Of a stretch of DNA of 53,737 bases, positions 16,548-25,601 are shown one piece after another. The position numbers and the translations under genes are program-made. The notes beneath the pieces were generated by a model. That model had not been told where the DNA came from and ran no database searches. It saw only the letters and a list, made by a program, of their open reading frames with translations. The stretch covers positions 1 to 53,737 of the forward strand of contig MKVT01000032.1 of NCBI GenBank assembly GCA_001898935.1, written 5' to 3'. This DNA comes from Paludibacter sp. 47-17 (lineage in GTDB: Bacteria; Bacteroidota; Bacteroidia; Bacteroidales; Paludibacteraceae). Numbering within the stretch: the stretch's first letter is position 1; the number at the start of each line of letters is the position of its first letter.

Positions 16548-16898
16548 ATGAACATGAAAAAGTTATTTTATTTAGTAGCCGTAACCGTATTTGCAGTAAC
16601 ATTCGCTGCCTGTAGTAATGACGATCACGATGATTTCGGAACCACATTTCAGCAGGACATTGAAGCCCGAGCCGCCGCTTTAGGTTTTGATGATGTAGCC
16701 GCTTATCAGGCAAGTGTTGCTGAACAATGTGCAGCAGGAAACCACGATAACTGCGATATCTACAACGACGGTACACATTCGGTATGTGCATACTCCGGCC
16801 ATTCAGGAACCAACCATGATGGAACTCATCACAATGGAAGTGACCACGGAACACATGACAAGAATGGTCATCAACACAATGACGGCAAACATCACTAA
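16548..16898 (+). CDS. Small His-rich lipoprotein
   Basis: About 117 aa. The start is uncertain among ATGs at 16518, 16548 and 16554. A lipoprotein signal (KLFYLVAVTVFAVTFAAC) ends in a lipobox cysteine. After an acidic segment the last 40 residues are almost entirely His, Asp, Gly, Asn and Thr (for example GTHHNGSDHGTHD). The pattern fits a periplasmic or surface metal buffer or chaperone. It has its own promoter box and a hairpin after it. I cannot assign a named family. Confidence 0.75.
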   Translation: MNMKKLFYLVAVTVFAVTFAACSNDDHDDFGTTFQQDIEARAAALGFDDVAAYQASVAEQCAAGNHDNCDIYNDGTHSVCAYSGHSGTNHDGTHHNGSDHGTHDKNGHQHNDGKHH

Positions 16899-16916
16899 AA
16901 TACACAATCACAGTAT

Positions 16917-16972
16917 GGATTCAATAAAAGGGTTCATCCCATCTTATTGAATCCGCTGTAAAAACTCCGCTT
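16917..16972 (+). terminator. Probable terminator
   Basis: An 11-bp stem GGATTCAATAA / TTATTGAATCC (16917-16927 with 16944-16954) encloses a smaller GGG/CCC stem. The T-run comes late (about 16970), so termination may be partial. Confidence 0.5.
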
Positions 16973-17020
16973 TTTGATACTTGAAACAATAATCAGCATA
17001 ATCCAAAGTTAATATAAGGT

Positions 17021-17452
17021 ATGAAAAGGTATCTCATTATATCCATATTGTCATTATCAACATTACTTATGTTGGTACTGAAAGTGATACCTCACCATCA
17101 TCATGCCGGAATAGCCTGTATTGTTATGGAACTATGCGAAAATGACAATACCTACAATGATGAACATACCCATCATGAAGAAGTGCCTGAACCAAACACA
17201 CACGACAATTTCTGCATTACCGAACTCGATGTAATCATACCGGCTTCGGAGCACGAAATAATCAATCAAATCCTTTCAGGCAAAGACAATCTTAACTTTT
17301 TAACCTTATTTATTCTTCCTGTGCATTTATTAAGTTTCCTGACCGAATCAACTACTTCCGATACGAATTACGGAGAGTGTATATCACATTATCAATCCGC
17401 ACAATTAAACCGGCACAATAGTTTACGTGCTCCACCCTATCGGCACGCCTGA
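17021..17452 (+). CDS. Exported His-rich protein, paralogue of 19052-19489
   Basis: 143 aa. An N-terminal hydrophobic segment (YLIISILSLSTLLMLVLKV) is followed at once by PHHHHAGIACIVMELCE and an acidic DEHTHHEE stretch. The middle has a conserved cysteine (FCITE) and the end reads LRAPPYRHA. The gene at 19052 has the same plan (PHHHHKGLACMIIEIC, then LRGPPYIHV), so the two are tandem paralogues around the PAP2 and Fur genes. Bacteroidota metal loci often carry such a protein (possibly DUF6769) beside RND pumps. Periplasmic metal binding is likely; the function is unproven. Confidence 0.75.
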   Translation: MKRYLIISILSLSTLLMLVLKVIPHHHHAGIACIVMELCENDNTYNDEHTHHEEVPEPNTHDNFCITELDVIIPASEHEIINQILSGKDNLNFLTLFILPVHLLSFLTESTTSDTNYGECISHYQSAQLNRHNSLRAPPYRHA

Positions 17453-17704
17453 TATATCAGGGTAATCGCATTTTAATCATATCCATAATGTAAACGTTTG
17501 CTGCAAGCATAACAGTAGATCCTTGTATGCGTATGTGTGGTATACCTGATTCTTCCGAAATCATTGGCAACACCCATGTTTTCCCAGCCGGGCAAGTTAA
17601 CCTCTTAGTAAGAGCCATGAAAAGATATGTTGTCCGTGTTATTTTCATGCAGGTTGAGCTCAGTTATTTTATCTAAAAACAACAACACTTCAAATTTAAA
17701 AGCT

Positions 17705-18505
17705 ATGTATCTAACATCAAAAGTAATTATATCATTCATTACGGTAATAATCTTATTTCTCATACCAATAAAAGCTTTGCCCGTAACTGACGGAATTGAA
17801 ACATCCTATAATGACAGTATCTCAGTTTCCGACGAGCACACATTTTCATATAAGCAACTTATTATTCCGGGAGTTTTAATGCTCTACGGAACAATTGAAG
17901 TCACTCTTGCACCTAAAAACCGTTTACTAAATTATGCCATTGGACACGAAGTTATTACCCATAAGCCCGAAAAATTTCAGATAGACGACATTACCCAGTA
18001 TGTTCCGGCAGCCAGCGTATATGCGCTGAATTTAGCAGGCATAAAAGGAAAACATAATTTCAAAGACCGCACCATAATTCTGGGAATGGCAAGTATATTT
18101 ACAGCTGCTTCAGTGAACGGTATAAAATATACGGCAAAAGTCGAAAGACCGGATAAATCAGCAAGGAATTCATTTCCATCAGGACATACGGCAATTGCTT
18201 TTATGGGTGCCGAATTTCTCTGGCAGGAATATAAAGATGTTTCTATTTGGTACGGAATTGCAGGATATACTATTGCCGCCGGAACAGGAGCATTCCGTAT
18301 CTATAATAATAAGCATTGGGTGGGCGATGTAGCATTTGGTGCCGGATTAGGGATTTTGAGTACAAAACTTGCATATTGGTTATACCCTACTGTCGAAAAT
18401 AAGCTATTTAATGGCGGAAAGAATAAAAATAAAAAGACCAACCTTGCTTTTTATCCGTACTATACCGGTCAGCAGGGCGGTTTATCCATGTCAATGCAAT
18501 TTTAA
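17705..18505 (+). CDS. PAP2-family phosphatase, membrane associated
   Basis: The start is ATG 17705; the frame is open further upstream but the residues there look random. The 266-aa product begins with a signal or anchor segment (VIISFITVIILFLIPIKALP). All three PAP2 phosphatase motifs are present: K-x6-RP (KYTAKVERP), PSGH (SFPSGHTA) and R-x5-H-x3-D (RIYNNKHWVGD). The family cleaves phosphate from lipid substrates such as undecaprenyl diphosphate, phosphatidylglycerol phosphate or lipid A. Its place in a metal cassette is unexplained; envelope remodelling is a guess. Confidence 0.85.
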   Translation: MYLTSKVIISFITVIILFLIPIKALPVTDGIETSYNDSISVSDEHTFSYKQLIIPGVLMLYGTIEVTLAPKNRLLNYAIGHEVITHKPEKFQIDDITQYVPAASVYALNLAGIKGKHNFKDRTIILGMASIFTAASVNGIKYTAKVERPDKSARNSFPSGHTAIAFMGAEFLWQEYKDVSIWYGIAGYTIAAGTGAFRIYNNKHWVGDVAFGAGLGILSTKLAYWLYPTVENKLFNGGKNKNKKTNLAFYPYYTGQQGGLSMSMQF

Positions 18506-18580
18506 ATACCTGTTTTTGATAATTAACTTTCTGCACCTCTTTTTTGTTACCATATTAAAAATATCATTTAAATTTGAACA

Positions 18581-19003
18581 ATGGATAATTCAGTCATAAA
18601 CATATTAGACGCAAACGGCATCAAGCCCACAACGCCACGCATATTAATACTAAATGCCATGCTGGGTTATAATCGTGCATTCAGTTTGGGCGATCTTGAA
18701 AAAGATTTGCTCGACATAGACAAGTCTACTATATTTCGTACCATCAATCTTTTTCACGAAAAGAAAATCATTCATAATTTCGACGATGGTTCCGGCTCCA
18801 TGAAATATTCCGTATGCCAAGACAATTGCGATTGCGGTCAGGACGATTTCCACATACATTTTTATTGTAATTACTGCCAGAAAGCATTTTGCCTCGAAAA
18901 CGTGGTTGTACCTAAGCTGGAGCTACCCGATGGTATTGAAATGGAAGACGCAAATTTTGTTATTAAAGGTTATTGCGGAAAATGTTCTCGTAATGCAACT
19001 TAG
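18581..19003 (+). CDS. Fur-family metal-responsive regulator
   Basis: 140 aa. The N-terminal winged helix (NGIKPTTPRILILNAM, then DIDKSTIFRTINLFHEKKII) is followed by the metal site region HIHFYCNYCQKAFCLE and a C-terminal CGKC pair, giving two zinc-knuckle CxxC motifs. Fur, Zur and related members cannot be separated by eye; beside a Zn/Cd-type pump a zinc-responsive role is plausible. A palindrome covers its stop codon and the promoter of the next gene, a likely operator. The gene follows PAP2 after 75 bases. Confidence 0.88.
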   Translation: MDNSVINILDANGIKPTTPRILILNAMLGYNRAFSLGDLEKDLLDIDKSTIFRTINLFHEKKIIHNFDDGSGSMKYSVCQDNCDCGQDDFHIHFYCNYCQKAFCLENVVVPKLELPDGIEMEDANFVIKGYCGKCSRNAT

Positions 19004-19029
19004 TTGCACTCCATTTATATATATATTTG
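18994..19029 (+). promoter_or_regulatory. Promoter with overlapping palindrome
   Basis: TGCAAC-TTA-GTTGCA (18994-19008) is a perfect 6-3-6 palindrome, immediately followed by TATATTTG (19022-19029, fits TAnnTTTG). It overlaps the -33 region of the gene at 19052 and the end of the Fur-family gene, so it is a good candidate for that regulator's box. Confidence 0.5.
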
Positions 19030-19051
19030 CACCAGTTAATAAAAAACGTTA

Positions 19052-19489
19052 GTGAAAAAGATTATCTCCATAGCATTTATCGCATTATCAAGCCTCCTGC
19101 TACTGATAATGACAGTCGTGCCCCATCACCACCACAAAGGGTTGGCGTGCATGATTATCGAAATATGCGACGAAGATAACAACGTTAACGACGAACACAC
19201 CTCACACAGCACCATTCCATTCGAAAGCCAGCAGGGAGAAACCTGTATAGCCGATGCAGAATATACTGTACCGCAATCGCATGAAGAAAACCAATGCAAG
19301 GTTTCATCTTGTACTGACAACCATATCATCCATTTATTCCCACTCTATTATTTAGCTGCGGACAACTTTGCATTCGGCAACATTGCTTCCGGTTCAGGAA
19401 CAGATTACGGCGAGTACATTGTTTTCTACACATCCGCAGAAGCAAACCACTTCAATGGTTTGCGTGGCCCTCCCTATATACACGTTTAA
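19052..19489 (+). CDS. Exported His-rich protein, second paralogue
   Basis: It starts with GTG at 19052 (145 aa). A hydrophobic segment (IISIAFIALSSLLLLIMTVV) leads into PHHHHKGLACMIIEICDED and an acidic, His-containing stretch. Two cysteine-bearing segments (ETCIADAE, CKVSSCTDNH) and the end LRGPPYIHV follow. It is clearly the same family as 17021-17452. It lies under a promoter that overlaps a palindrome next to the Fur-family gene, so metal-dependent control is likely. It precedes the RND efflux genes by 190 bases that contain no other gene. Confidence 0.75.
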   Translation: MKKIISIAFIALSSLLLLIMTVVPHHHHKGLACMIIEICDEDNNVNDEHTSHSTIPFESQQGETCIADAEYTVPQSHEENQCKVSSCTDNHIIHLFPLYYLAADNFAFGNIASGSGTDYGEYIVFYTSAEANHFNGLRGPPYIHV

Positions 19490-19682
19490 GCATTTCATTT
19501 ATTTCCATGTACCTTGTTTTGAGTGCCTGTGCGTGTCCAAAATAAGCCGTACTATTTCTTACACATCAGAATTTCGAGAATTAAATTCAATTATTTCAAA
19601 TTGAAGTATCGGTAATTTGCGTGCCGGGCTATGCCTGTGTAGCAATGCCTGTGCCGTACTTCCGTAACATAATAATAAAAAA

Positions 19683-20957
19683 ATGAAAACGTATATTATA
19701 GGATTATTCATTGTTACAGCCATGTTGTTGACCGGATGTAATTCAAATCAAAAAACAGAGAACGAAAAAGAAGACAAGCATGAACATGTGGACGGCGACG
19801 GTCACGACCATGCGAATGAAAAAGACCATGACCATTCCGAAGGTGATGGACATGATCATTCAAACGATAAAGAGCATAAACACTCAGAGGGTGATGGACA
19901 CGACCACGAAGCCGAAGCAAAGGGAGAAAGTCACGCCGACGAAATCCTCTTCACAAAACAGCAAGCCCAGCTTGTTGACCTGAAGACAGAAACCGTTGCA
20001 CCCGGCAGCTTTTATAACTCCATCAAAACAAGCGGACAGATACAAGCCTCGCAAGGTGACGAAGCTGTTATTGCAGCTACATCCAACGGTATTGTATCAT
20101 TTACCAATCCGTCCATAACAGACGGTACAGCCGTGAAAGCCGGACAACCCATTGTAACTATTTCAGCAAAGAAACTGTTGGAAGGCGACCCGTCCGTAAA
20201 AGCGCGGATTGAATATGAAACCGCCCAGAAAGAGTTCCAACGTGCCGAATCATTGGTAAAAGAACAGATTATTTCCGCTAAGGATTTTGAACAGGCTCGT
20301 TTGCGCTACGAAACAGCGAAAACAGTTTATCAGGCACAGGCAGGCAACATGACAGCATCGGGCGTAAGTGTAACTTCCCCTATCGGCGGATATATTAAGA
20401 ATAGACTTGTTGCACAGGGCGAATATGTTTCAGTAGGTCAGCCCATTGCAACCGTATCGCAGAACAGGCGTTTGCAGTTACGTGCCGAAGTATCCGAAAA
20501 CAACTTTAAGATACTGAAAAGCATCAGCAGCGCCAACTTTAAGCCTGCCTATGACAATCAGTTGTATAAACTTTCGGAACTGAACGGACGCCTGTTGTCT
20601 TTCGGTAAAGCAAGCACCGACCAGTCTTTCTACATCCCTGTTACCTTTGAGTTCGATAACGTGGGCGACATTATTCCCGGAGCTTATACCGAAGTATATC
20701 TGCTTTCCACCTTGCAGGACAATGTCATATCCGTTCCTGTTTCAGCCGTTACCGAAGAGCAGGGATTGAACTTCGTGTACCTGCAAATAGGCGACGAAGA
20801 ATACACAAAGAAAGAAGTAACCCTCGGACAGAACAACGGCGAACGTGTGCAAATACTTGCAGGTCTTCAACGCGGAGCCAAAGTAGTTACCAAAGGTGTG
20901 TATCAGGTGAAACTGGCAGCAACCTCTTCCGTAATGCCCGAAGGACATAGTCACTAA
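19683..20957 (+). CDS. RND efflux periplasmic adaptor (CusB/CzcB-like) with His-rich N-terminus
   Basis: 424 aa. A lipoprotein signal (MKTYIIGLFIVTAMLLTGC) is followed by about 60 residues of repeated GDGHDH and KEH units, a metal-binding extension. The membrane-fusion-protein core comes next: a barrel-sandwich half (SGQIQASQGDEAVIAATSNG), a coiled-coil hairpin (EYETAQKEFQRAESLVKEQ), and the return half SVTSPIGGYIKNRLV. It ends in GHSH. It bridges the inner-membrane pump and the outer-membrane channel. The pump gene starts 20 bases downstream. Confidence 0.9.
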   Translation: MKTYIIGLFIVTAMLLTGCNSNQKTENEKEDKHEHVDGDGHDHANEKDHDHSEGDGHDHSNDKEHKHSEGDGHDHEAEAKGESHADEILFTKQQAQLVDLKTETVAPGSFYNSIKTSGQIQASQGDEAVIAATSNGIVSFTNPSITDGTAVKAGQPIVTISAKKLLEGDPSVKARIEYETAQKEFQRAESLVKEQIISAKDFEQARLRYETAKTVYQAQAGNMTASGVSVTSPIGGYIKNRLVAQGEYVSVGQPIATVSQNRRLQLRAEVSENNFKILKSISSANFKPAYDNQLYKLSELNGRLLSFGKASTDQSFYIPVTFEFDNVGDIIPGAYTEVYLLSTLQDNVISVPVSAVTEEQGLNFVYLQIGDEEYTKKEVTLGQNNGERVQILAGLQRGAKVVTKGVYQVKLAATSSVMPEGHSH

Positions 20958-20977
20958 TCACTAAAACACGAATCAGT

Positions 20978-23900
20978 ATGTTGAACAAGATAATAAAATT
21001 CTCGCTGAACAACCGTGTCGTTGTTTTAGTGGCATCCCTGCTGCTTATGCTGGCAGGAACCTATACAGCCGTAAACATGGAAGTCGATGTATTCCCCGAC
21101 CTCAATGCACCCACCGTTGTGGTGATGACAGAGGCTCGCGGCATGGCTCCCGAAGAAGTCGAACGGCTCGTTACATTCCCTGTCGAAACCGCTTTGAACG
21201 GTGCTACCGATGTGCGCCGTGTGCGTTCATCCTCCACTACAGGCTTTTCTATCGTATGGGTAGAATTTAACTGGGGAACGGACATCTACCGTGCCCGTCA
21301 GATTGTATCCGAAAAGTTAGCCGTAGTCAACGACCAGTTACCCTCTAACGTTGGTAATCCAACGCTTGGGCCGCAATCGTCCATATTGGGTGAGTTGATG
21401 ATTATCGGTGTGACCGCCGACTCAACCTCGCTACAGGATTTGCGTACCTTATCCGACTGGACTATCCGCCCTCGTTTATTATCAACAGGTGGTGTGGCAC
21501 AGGTAACCGTTCTCGGTGGTGAAATCAAAGAATACCAGATATTGCTCGACCCCGGAAAGATGAAGCATTACAACGTTGGACTCAATGAAGTAATCGACGT
21601 CGTAACCGAAATGAACCAGAACGCCGCAGGAGGCGTACTGTACGAATACGGAAACGAATTTATCATCCGTGGCGTGCTCTCAACCAATAAAATACCGTCA
21701 CTGGGAAAAGCCGTTATCAAAACCGTTAACGACGTTCCTATCCTTGTAGAAAACATTGCCGAAGTAAAAATAGGCGATAAAGCCCCGAAACTGGGTTTGG
21801 CATCCAACGACGGCAAAGCTGCCGTACTGATAACCGTTACCAAACAACCTTCGACAAGTACACTCGAACTGACCGACAAACTCGATGCCTCATTGGCCGA
21901 CTTACAAAAACAGCTTCCGGCAGATGTAAAGGTAACAACCGACATCTTCCGTCAGGCACGCTTTATCGACAACTCCATCAATAACGTACAGAAATCACTC
22001 TACGAAGGTGGTATCTTCGTGGTTATCGTACTCGTTATCTTCCTGATGAATGCCCGTACAACCGTGATATCACTGGTAACGATACCGCTTTCATTAGTCT
22101 TTGCGATACTCTCCCTCAAATTCATGGGATTAACCATTAACACCATGAGCTTAGGAGGTATGGCTATTGCTATCGGCTCGCTCGTAGATGATGCTATTGT
22201 CGATGTGGAAAACGTATTCAAGCGATTGCGCGAGAACCGGCAGAAACCCATAGAGCAACAGAAAACCGTTCTTAACGTCGTGTTCGATGCTTCCAAAGAA
22301 GTGCGTATGCCGATATTGAACTCAACGCTTATCATCATCGCCAGCTTTGTGCCGTTGTTTTTCCTTTCAGGAATGGAAGGCCGTATGCTTGCACCGCTGG
22401 GAGTAGCCTTTATCATGGCATTGATAGCATCTACTATCGTAGCCTTAACCCTTACTCCGGTATTGTGTAGCTACCTGCTGGGCAAACCCAAGAAAGGCGA
22501 TAAGCCCGAACGCGAACCCTACGTAGTAAGAAAGCTGAAAGTGGTGTACGAAAAGGCTTTGAAGTGGACACTCATTCATAAGAAGTGGGTACTTGGCAGC
22601 ACAGGCGCCGTACTGGTAGTGGCAATCGTTATCTTCTTCTCGTTAGGCCGTAGCTTCCTGCCTCCATTCAACGAAGGTTCTTTTACCATAAGCATCAGTA
22701 GTATGCCCGGCATATCACTTGAAGAATCCGACAAGATGGGACGCATTGCCGAAGAAATGCTATTATCCATACCCGAAGTACAAACCGTAGGACGCAAAAC
22801 AGGACGCGCCGAACTCGACGAACACGCACTCGGTGTCAACGTATCCGAAATCGAAGCGCCGTTCATCCTCGACAAACGTTCCAAAGACGAAGTACTCGCC
22901 GAAATGCGTGAAAAGATGAAAGTTCTTCCGGGAGTGAATATCGAAATAGGCGCACCCATATCGCACCGTATCGATGCCATGTTATCGGGTACACGTGCCA
23001 ACATCGCTATCAAGCTGTTCGGAACAGACCTCAATAAGATGTTCTCCATCGGTAACCAGATAAAAGCAAACATTCAGGACATTGAAGGCATGGCCGACCT
23101 GAACGTAGAGCAACAGGTGGAACGTCCGCAGTTGAGAATAGAACCCAAAAGGGAAGTTATGGCGAAATACGGCATTACCTTACCCGACTTTGCGAAGATA
23201 GTAAACGTTATGCTTGCAGGTGAAGTTGTTTCACAGGTATATGAAGACAACCGCTCGTTCGACCTCACATTAAAGGTAAACGACGACAGCCGCGAAACAG
23301 CCGAACGGATAAAGAGCCTGATAGTCGATGCCAACGGACGTAAAATACCGTTGAGCAACATTGCAGAGGTAACATCGTCCACAGGCCCCAATACAATCAA
23401 CAGGGAGAACGTGGCTCGTAAGATAGTCATATCGGCCAACGTTGCCGGACGTGACCTGCGTGGGGTAGTAAACGACATTCAGAATATCGTAAACGAAACA
23501 ATAGAATTGCCCGAAGGATATCACATTGAATACGGCGGACAGTTTGAGAGCGAACAGGCAGCATCACGCACCCTGCTCATTACCTCAATCTTCTCCATAC
23601 TGGCTATCTTCATGCTGCTATTTGCACAGTTCAGGAGCGTAAACCAGTCCGTTGTTATCCTGCTCAATCTGCCGCTTGCACTAATCGGTGGTGTTTTTGC
23701 CATCTTCTTTACCAGCGGCGTTATGAGTATTCCGGCTATCATCGGGTTTATATCGCTCTTCGGTATCGCAACACGTAACGGTATGTTGTTGATATCCCGA
23801 TACAATGACCTCGTTGAAGAAGGACACAGCAAACTCGATGCGGTAATGACAGGTTCGTTAGACCGTCTGAACCCTATCCTTATGACTGCCCTTTCTTCCG

Positions 23901-24121
23901 GTCTTGCACTGATACCGCTTGCACTGGGCGGCGACTTGCCGGGCAACGAAATACAAAGCCCGATGGCAAAAGTTATCCTGGGCGGATTGCTCACATCGAC
24001 TTTGCTCAATGGCTTTATCATCCCTATCATGTATTTAATTACAAACAGGAAAGTAGTTACCTCCGAAGTATTGGACAACGACGAACCTGAAGTAGACAAC
24101 ACTAAATTTGAATTAGAATGA
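20978..24121 (+). CDS. CusA/CzcA-family heavy-metal RND efflux pump
   Basis: 1047 aa, a full-length RND transporter: an N-terminal helix (VVVLVASLLLMLAGTYTAV), the first porter domain, a helix cluster with GGMAIAIGSLVDDAIVDVEN (the transmembrane proton-relay region), the second porter domain, and a final helix bundle (ITSIFSILAIFMLLFAQFRS). The VDDAIVDVEN form is that of the metal-exporting (HME) branch. It takes metal ions from periplasm or cytoplasm and exports them using the proton gradient. It overlaps the outer-membrane gene by 4 bases (ATGA). Zn/Co/Cd is more likely than Cu given the neighbouring ATPase. Confidence 0.92.
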   Translation: MLNKIIKFSLNNRVVVLVASLLLMLAGTYTAVNMEVDVFPDLNAPTVVVMTEARGMAPEEVERLVTFPVETALNGATDVRRVRSSSTTGFSIVWVEFNWGTDIYRARQIVSEKLAVVNDQLPSNVGNPTLGPQSSILGELMIIGVTADSTSLQDLRTLSDWTIRPRLLSTGGVAQVTVLGGEIKEYQILLDPGKMKHYNVGLNEVIDVVTEMNQNAAGGVLYEYGNEFIIRGVLSTNKIPSLGKAVIKTVNDVPILVENIAEVKIGDKAPKLGLASNDGKAAVLITVTKQPSTSTLELTDKLDASLADLQKQLPADVKVTTDIFRQARFIDNSINNVQKSLYEGGIFVVIVLVIFLMNARTTVISLVTIPLSLVFAILSLKFMGLTINTMSLGGMAIAIGSLVDDAIVDVENVFKRLRENRQKPIEQQKTVLNVVFDASKEVRMPILNSTLIIIASFVPLFFLSGMEGRMLAPLGVAFIMALIASTIVALTLTPVLCSYLLGKPKKGDKPEREPYVVRKLKVVYEKALKWTLIHKKWVLGSTGAVLVVAIVIFFSLGRSFLPPFNEGSFTISISSMPGISLEESDKMGRIAEEMLLSIPEVQTVGRKTGRAELDEHALGVNVSEIEAPFILDKRSKDEVLAEMREKMKVLPGVNIEIGAPISHRIDAMLSGTRANIAIKLFGTDLNKMFSIGNQIKANIQDIEGMADLNVEQQVERPQLRIEPKREVMAKYGITLPDFAKIVNVMLAGEVVSQVYEDNRSFDLTLKVNDDSRETAERIKSLIVDANGRKIPLSNIAEVTSSTGPNTINRENVARKIVISANVAGRDLRGVVNDIQNIVNETIELPEGYHIEYGGQFESEQAASRTLLITSIFSILAIFMLLFAQFRSVNQSVVILLNLPLALIGGVFAIFFTSGVMSIPAIIGFISLFGIATRNGMLLISRYNDLVEEGHSKLDAVMTGSLDRLNPILMTALSSGLALIPLALGGDLPGNEIQSPMAKVILGGLLTSTLLNGFIIPIMYLITNRKVVTSEVLDNDEPEVDNTKFELE

Positions 24122-25296
24122 AAGCAATCATAATAACCATGATGGTACTCTTCGCAGGCATAACGCTCAATGCGCAGAACAACATCAACCCTGTATTGTC
24201 TTCGATAGAAGAGAACAATACAACCCTCAAAGCCCTCCGCGAACAAGCCGAAGCGGATAAGCTGCAAAACAAAACCGGCATCTTCCTTGATGACCCGGAG
24301 GTAGGCTTCAATTATCTGTGGGGTAACCCTTCAAACGTGGGCAACCGTACCGACTTTAGTGTCACCCAGACATTCGACATACCAACCATCACCGGAATGA
24401 AAAGCCGGTTGGCTAATGGTAGAAACAACCTTGTGGAATGGCAGTACAGAGCCGACCGCATGAACATATTGCTCGAAGCCAAACAATATTGTGTCGAACT
24501 GGTGTATTACAACTCCCTGCTCAAAGAACTATATCTAAGGTTAGAGCACGCCCAGACCATTGCCAAAGGTTATAAAGACCGTATGGACAGGGGCGACGTA
24601 AGCATCTTAGAGTACAACAAAGTAAACCTGAACCTTTCTACCATTCAAGGAGAAATATCGCGCATGGAAGTAGAGCGCGATGCACTCCTTGCCCAGTTGA
24701 AACGCCTGAACGGCGGTATCGACCTCGTATTTAACGAGGCGGACTATGGCAGCCGTGAGCTTCCGTTGAACTTCAACGACTGGTATGTACAGGCCGAAGA
24801 TAAAAACCCGGTTCTGTCATACGTCCGCAACGAAATCGAAGTAAGCCAAAAGCAGGTATCCTTGAGCAAAGCCATGAACCTGCCCAAGTTTACCGCCGGA
24901 TATATGAGTGAAAAAGTAGTCGGACAACGGTATCAGGGTGTTTCGCTGGGTATTTCCATACCGCTATGGTCGAATAAGAATCAGGTGAAACAGGCAAAGG
25001 CGGCCGTAGCTGCTGCCCAAAGCCGGGAAGCCGATACCAAGCAACAGTTTTACAGCCAGCTTCAGATACAGTATTCCAAAGCAATGGGGCTGAAAACAAC
25101 TGCCGACAAGTATCGCAGGTCATTGGCAAACGTAAACAATACCATACTGTTGAAAAAAGCCCTCGATGCAGGCGAAATATCCCTGCTCGATTACATGGTT
25201 GAAATGGGATTGTACTACGACAACGTGAACCAGACACTCGCCGCCGAAAGAGATTACCAGTTGGCATTTGCCGAACTTGCAGCCGTTGAACTTTAA
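24118..25296 (+). CDS. TolC-family outer-membrane factor (CzcC-like)
   Basis: 392 aa. A signal peptide (MKAIIITMMVLFAGITLNAQ) is followed by two outer-efflux-protein repeats with long coiled helices (LKALREQAEADKLQNKTGI, then MNLPKFTAGYMSEKVVGQRY and VSLGISIPLW). It forms the trimeric channel of the tripartite pump. It is coupled to the pump gene by a 4-base overlap and completes an adaptor-pump-channel operon. The length is somewhat short for TolC but normal for CzcC-like proteins. Confidence 0.9.
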   Translation: MKAIIITMMVLFAGITLNAQNNINPVLSSIEENNTTLKALREQAEADKLQNKTGIFLDDPEVGFNYLWGNPSNVGNRTDFSVTQTFDIPTITGMKSRLANGRNNLVEWQYRADRMNILLEAKQYCVELVYYNSLLKELYLRLEHAQTIAKGYKDRMDRGDVSILEYNKVNLNLSTIQGEISRMEVERDALLAQLKRLNGGIDLVFNEADYGSRELPLNFNDWYVQAEDKNPVLSYVRNEIEVSQKQVSLSKAMNLPKFTAGYMSEKVVGQRYQGVSLGISIPLWSNKNQVKQAKAAVAAAQSREADTKQQFYSQLQIQYSKAMGLKTTADKYRRSLANVNNTILLKKALDAGEISLLDYMVEMGLYYDNVNQTLAAERDYQLAFAELAAVEL

Positions 25297-25308
25297 TAGT
25301 GATGCGCC

Positions 25309-25599
25309 ATGAAAAAGAAGGCAAACAAGAAAAGAAAAAAGACCCCGGCTCAGCCGAAGAAAAAGAAGCTGAGTTCACGGGCTAAAACGCTGATAATACT
25401 TGCCAGTACAGCCTTTGGCATTACCGCAGGCTGTTTATTCTGGTATTATGTTTCGCGTTGTACGCATACACATTGTTTTTACCACAACTGGCCACTCAAA
25501 GAAGTGTTAGTAGCTGGAATATTCTTCGCTCTTGCTTCGTTTGTGTTTTTGAATGGGGATATAGGTAAACCGTATAGATATAATCGTAAAACAAAATAG
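25309..25599 (+). CDS. Small basic membrane protein (DUF6132-like)
   Basis: 96 aa. The first 25 residues are almost all Lys and Arg. Two hydrophobic segments follow (LIILASTAFGITAGCLFWYY and EVLVAGIFFALASFVFL), flanking a Cys/His patch, CTHTHCFYHNWP. The layout resembles the small DUF6132 proteins found near metal or redox genes in Bacteroidota; that match is tentative. It sits 12 bases after the channel gene and 2 bases before the P-type ATPase gene, so it is part of the operon. The Cys/His patch could handle a metal. Confidence 0.7.
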   Translation: MKKKANKKRKKTPAQPKKKKLSSRAKTLIILASTAFGITAGCLFWYYVSRCTHTHCFYHNWPLKEVLVAGIFFALASFVFLNGDIGKPYRYNRKTK

Positions 25600-25601
25600 T
25601 T

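Noticed and set aside
19780-19920. DNA minisatellite or CRISPR-like repeat
   Set aside because: The repetition comes from His/Asp/Gly codons of the adaptor's metal-binding extension; unit length and sequence vary.
23521-24267. 248-aa minus-strand ORF inside the RND pump gene
   Set aside because: It lies opposite a full-length conserved gene and has no recognisable domain; it is a shadow of codon bias.
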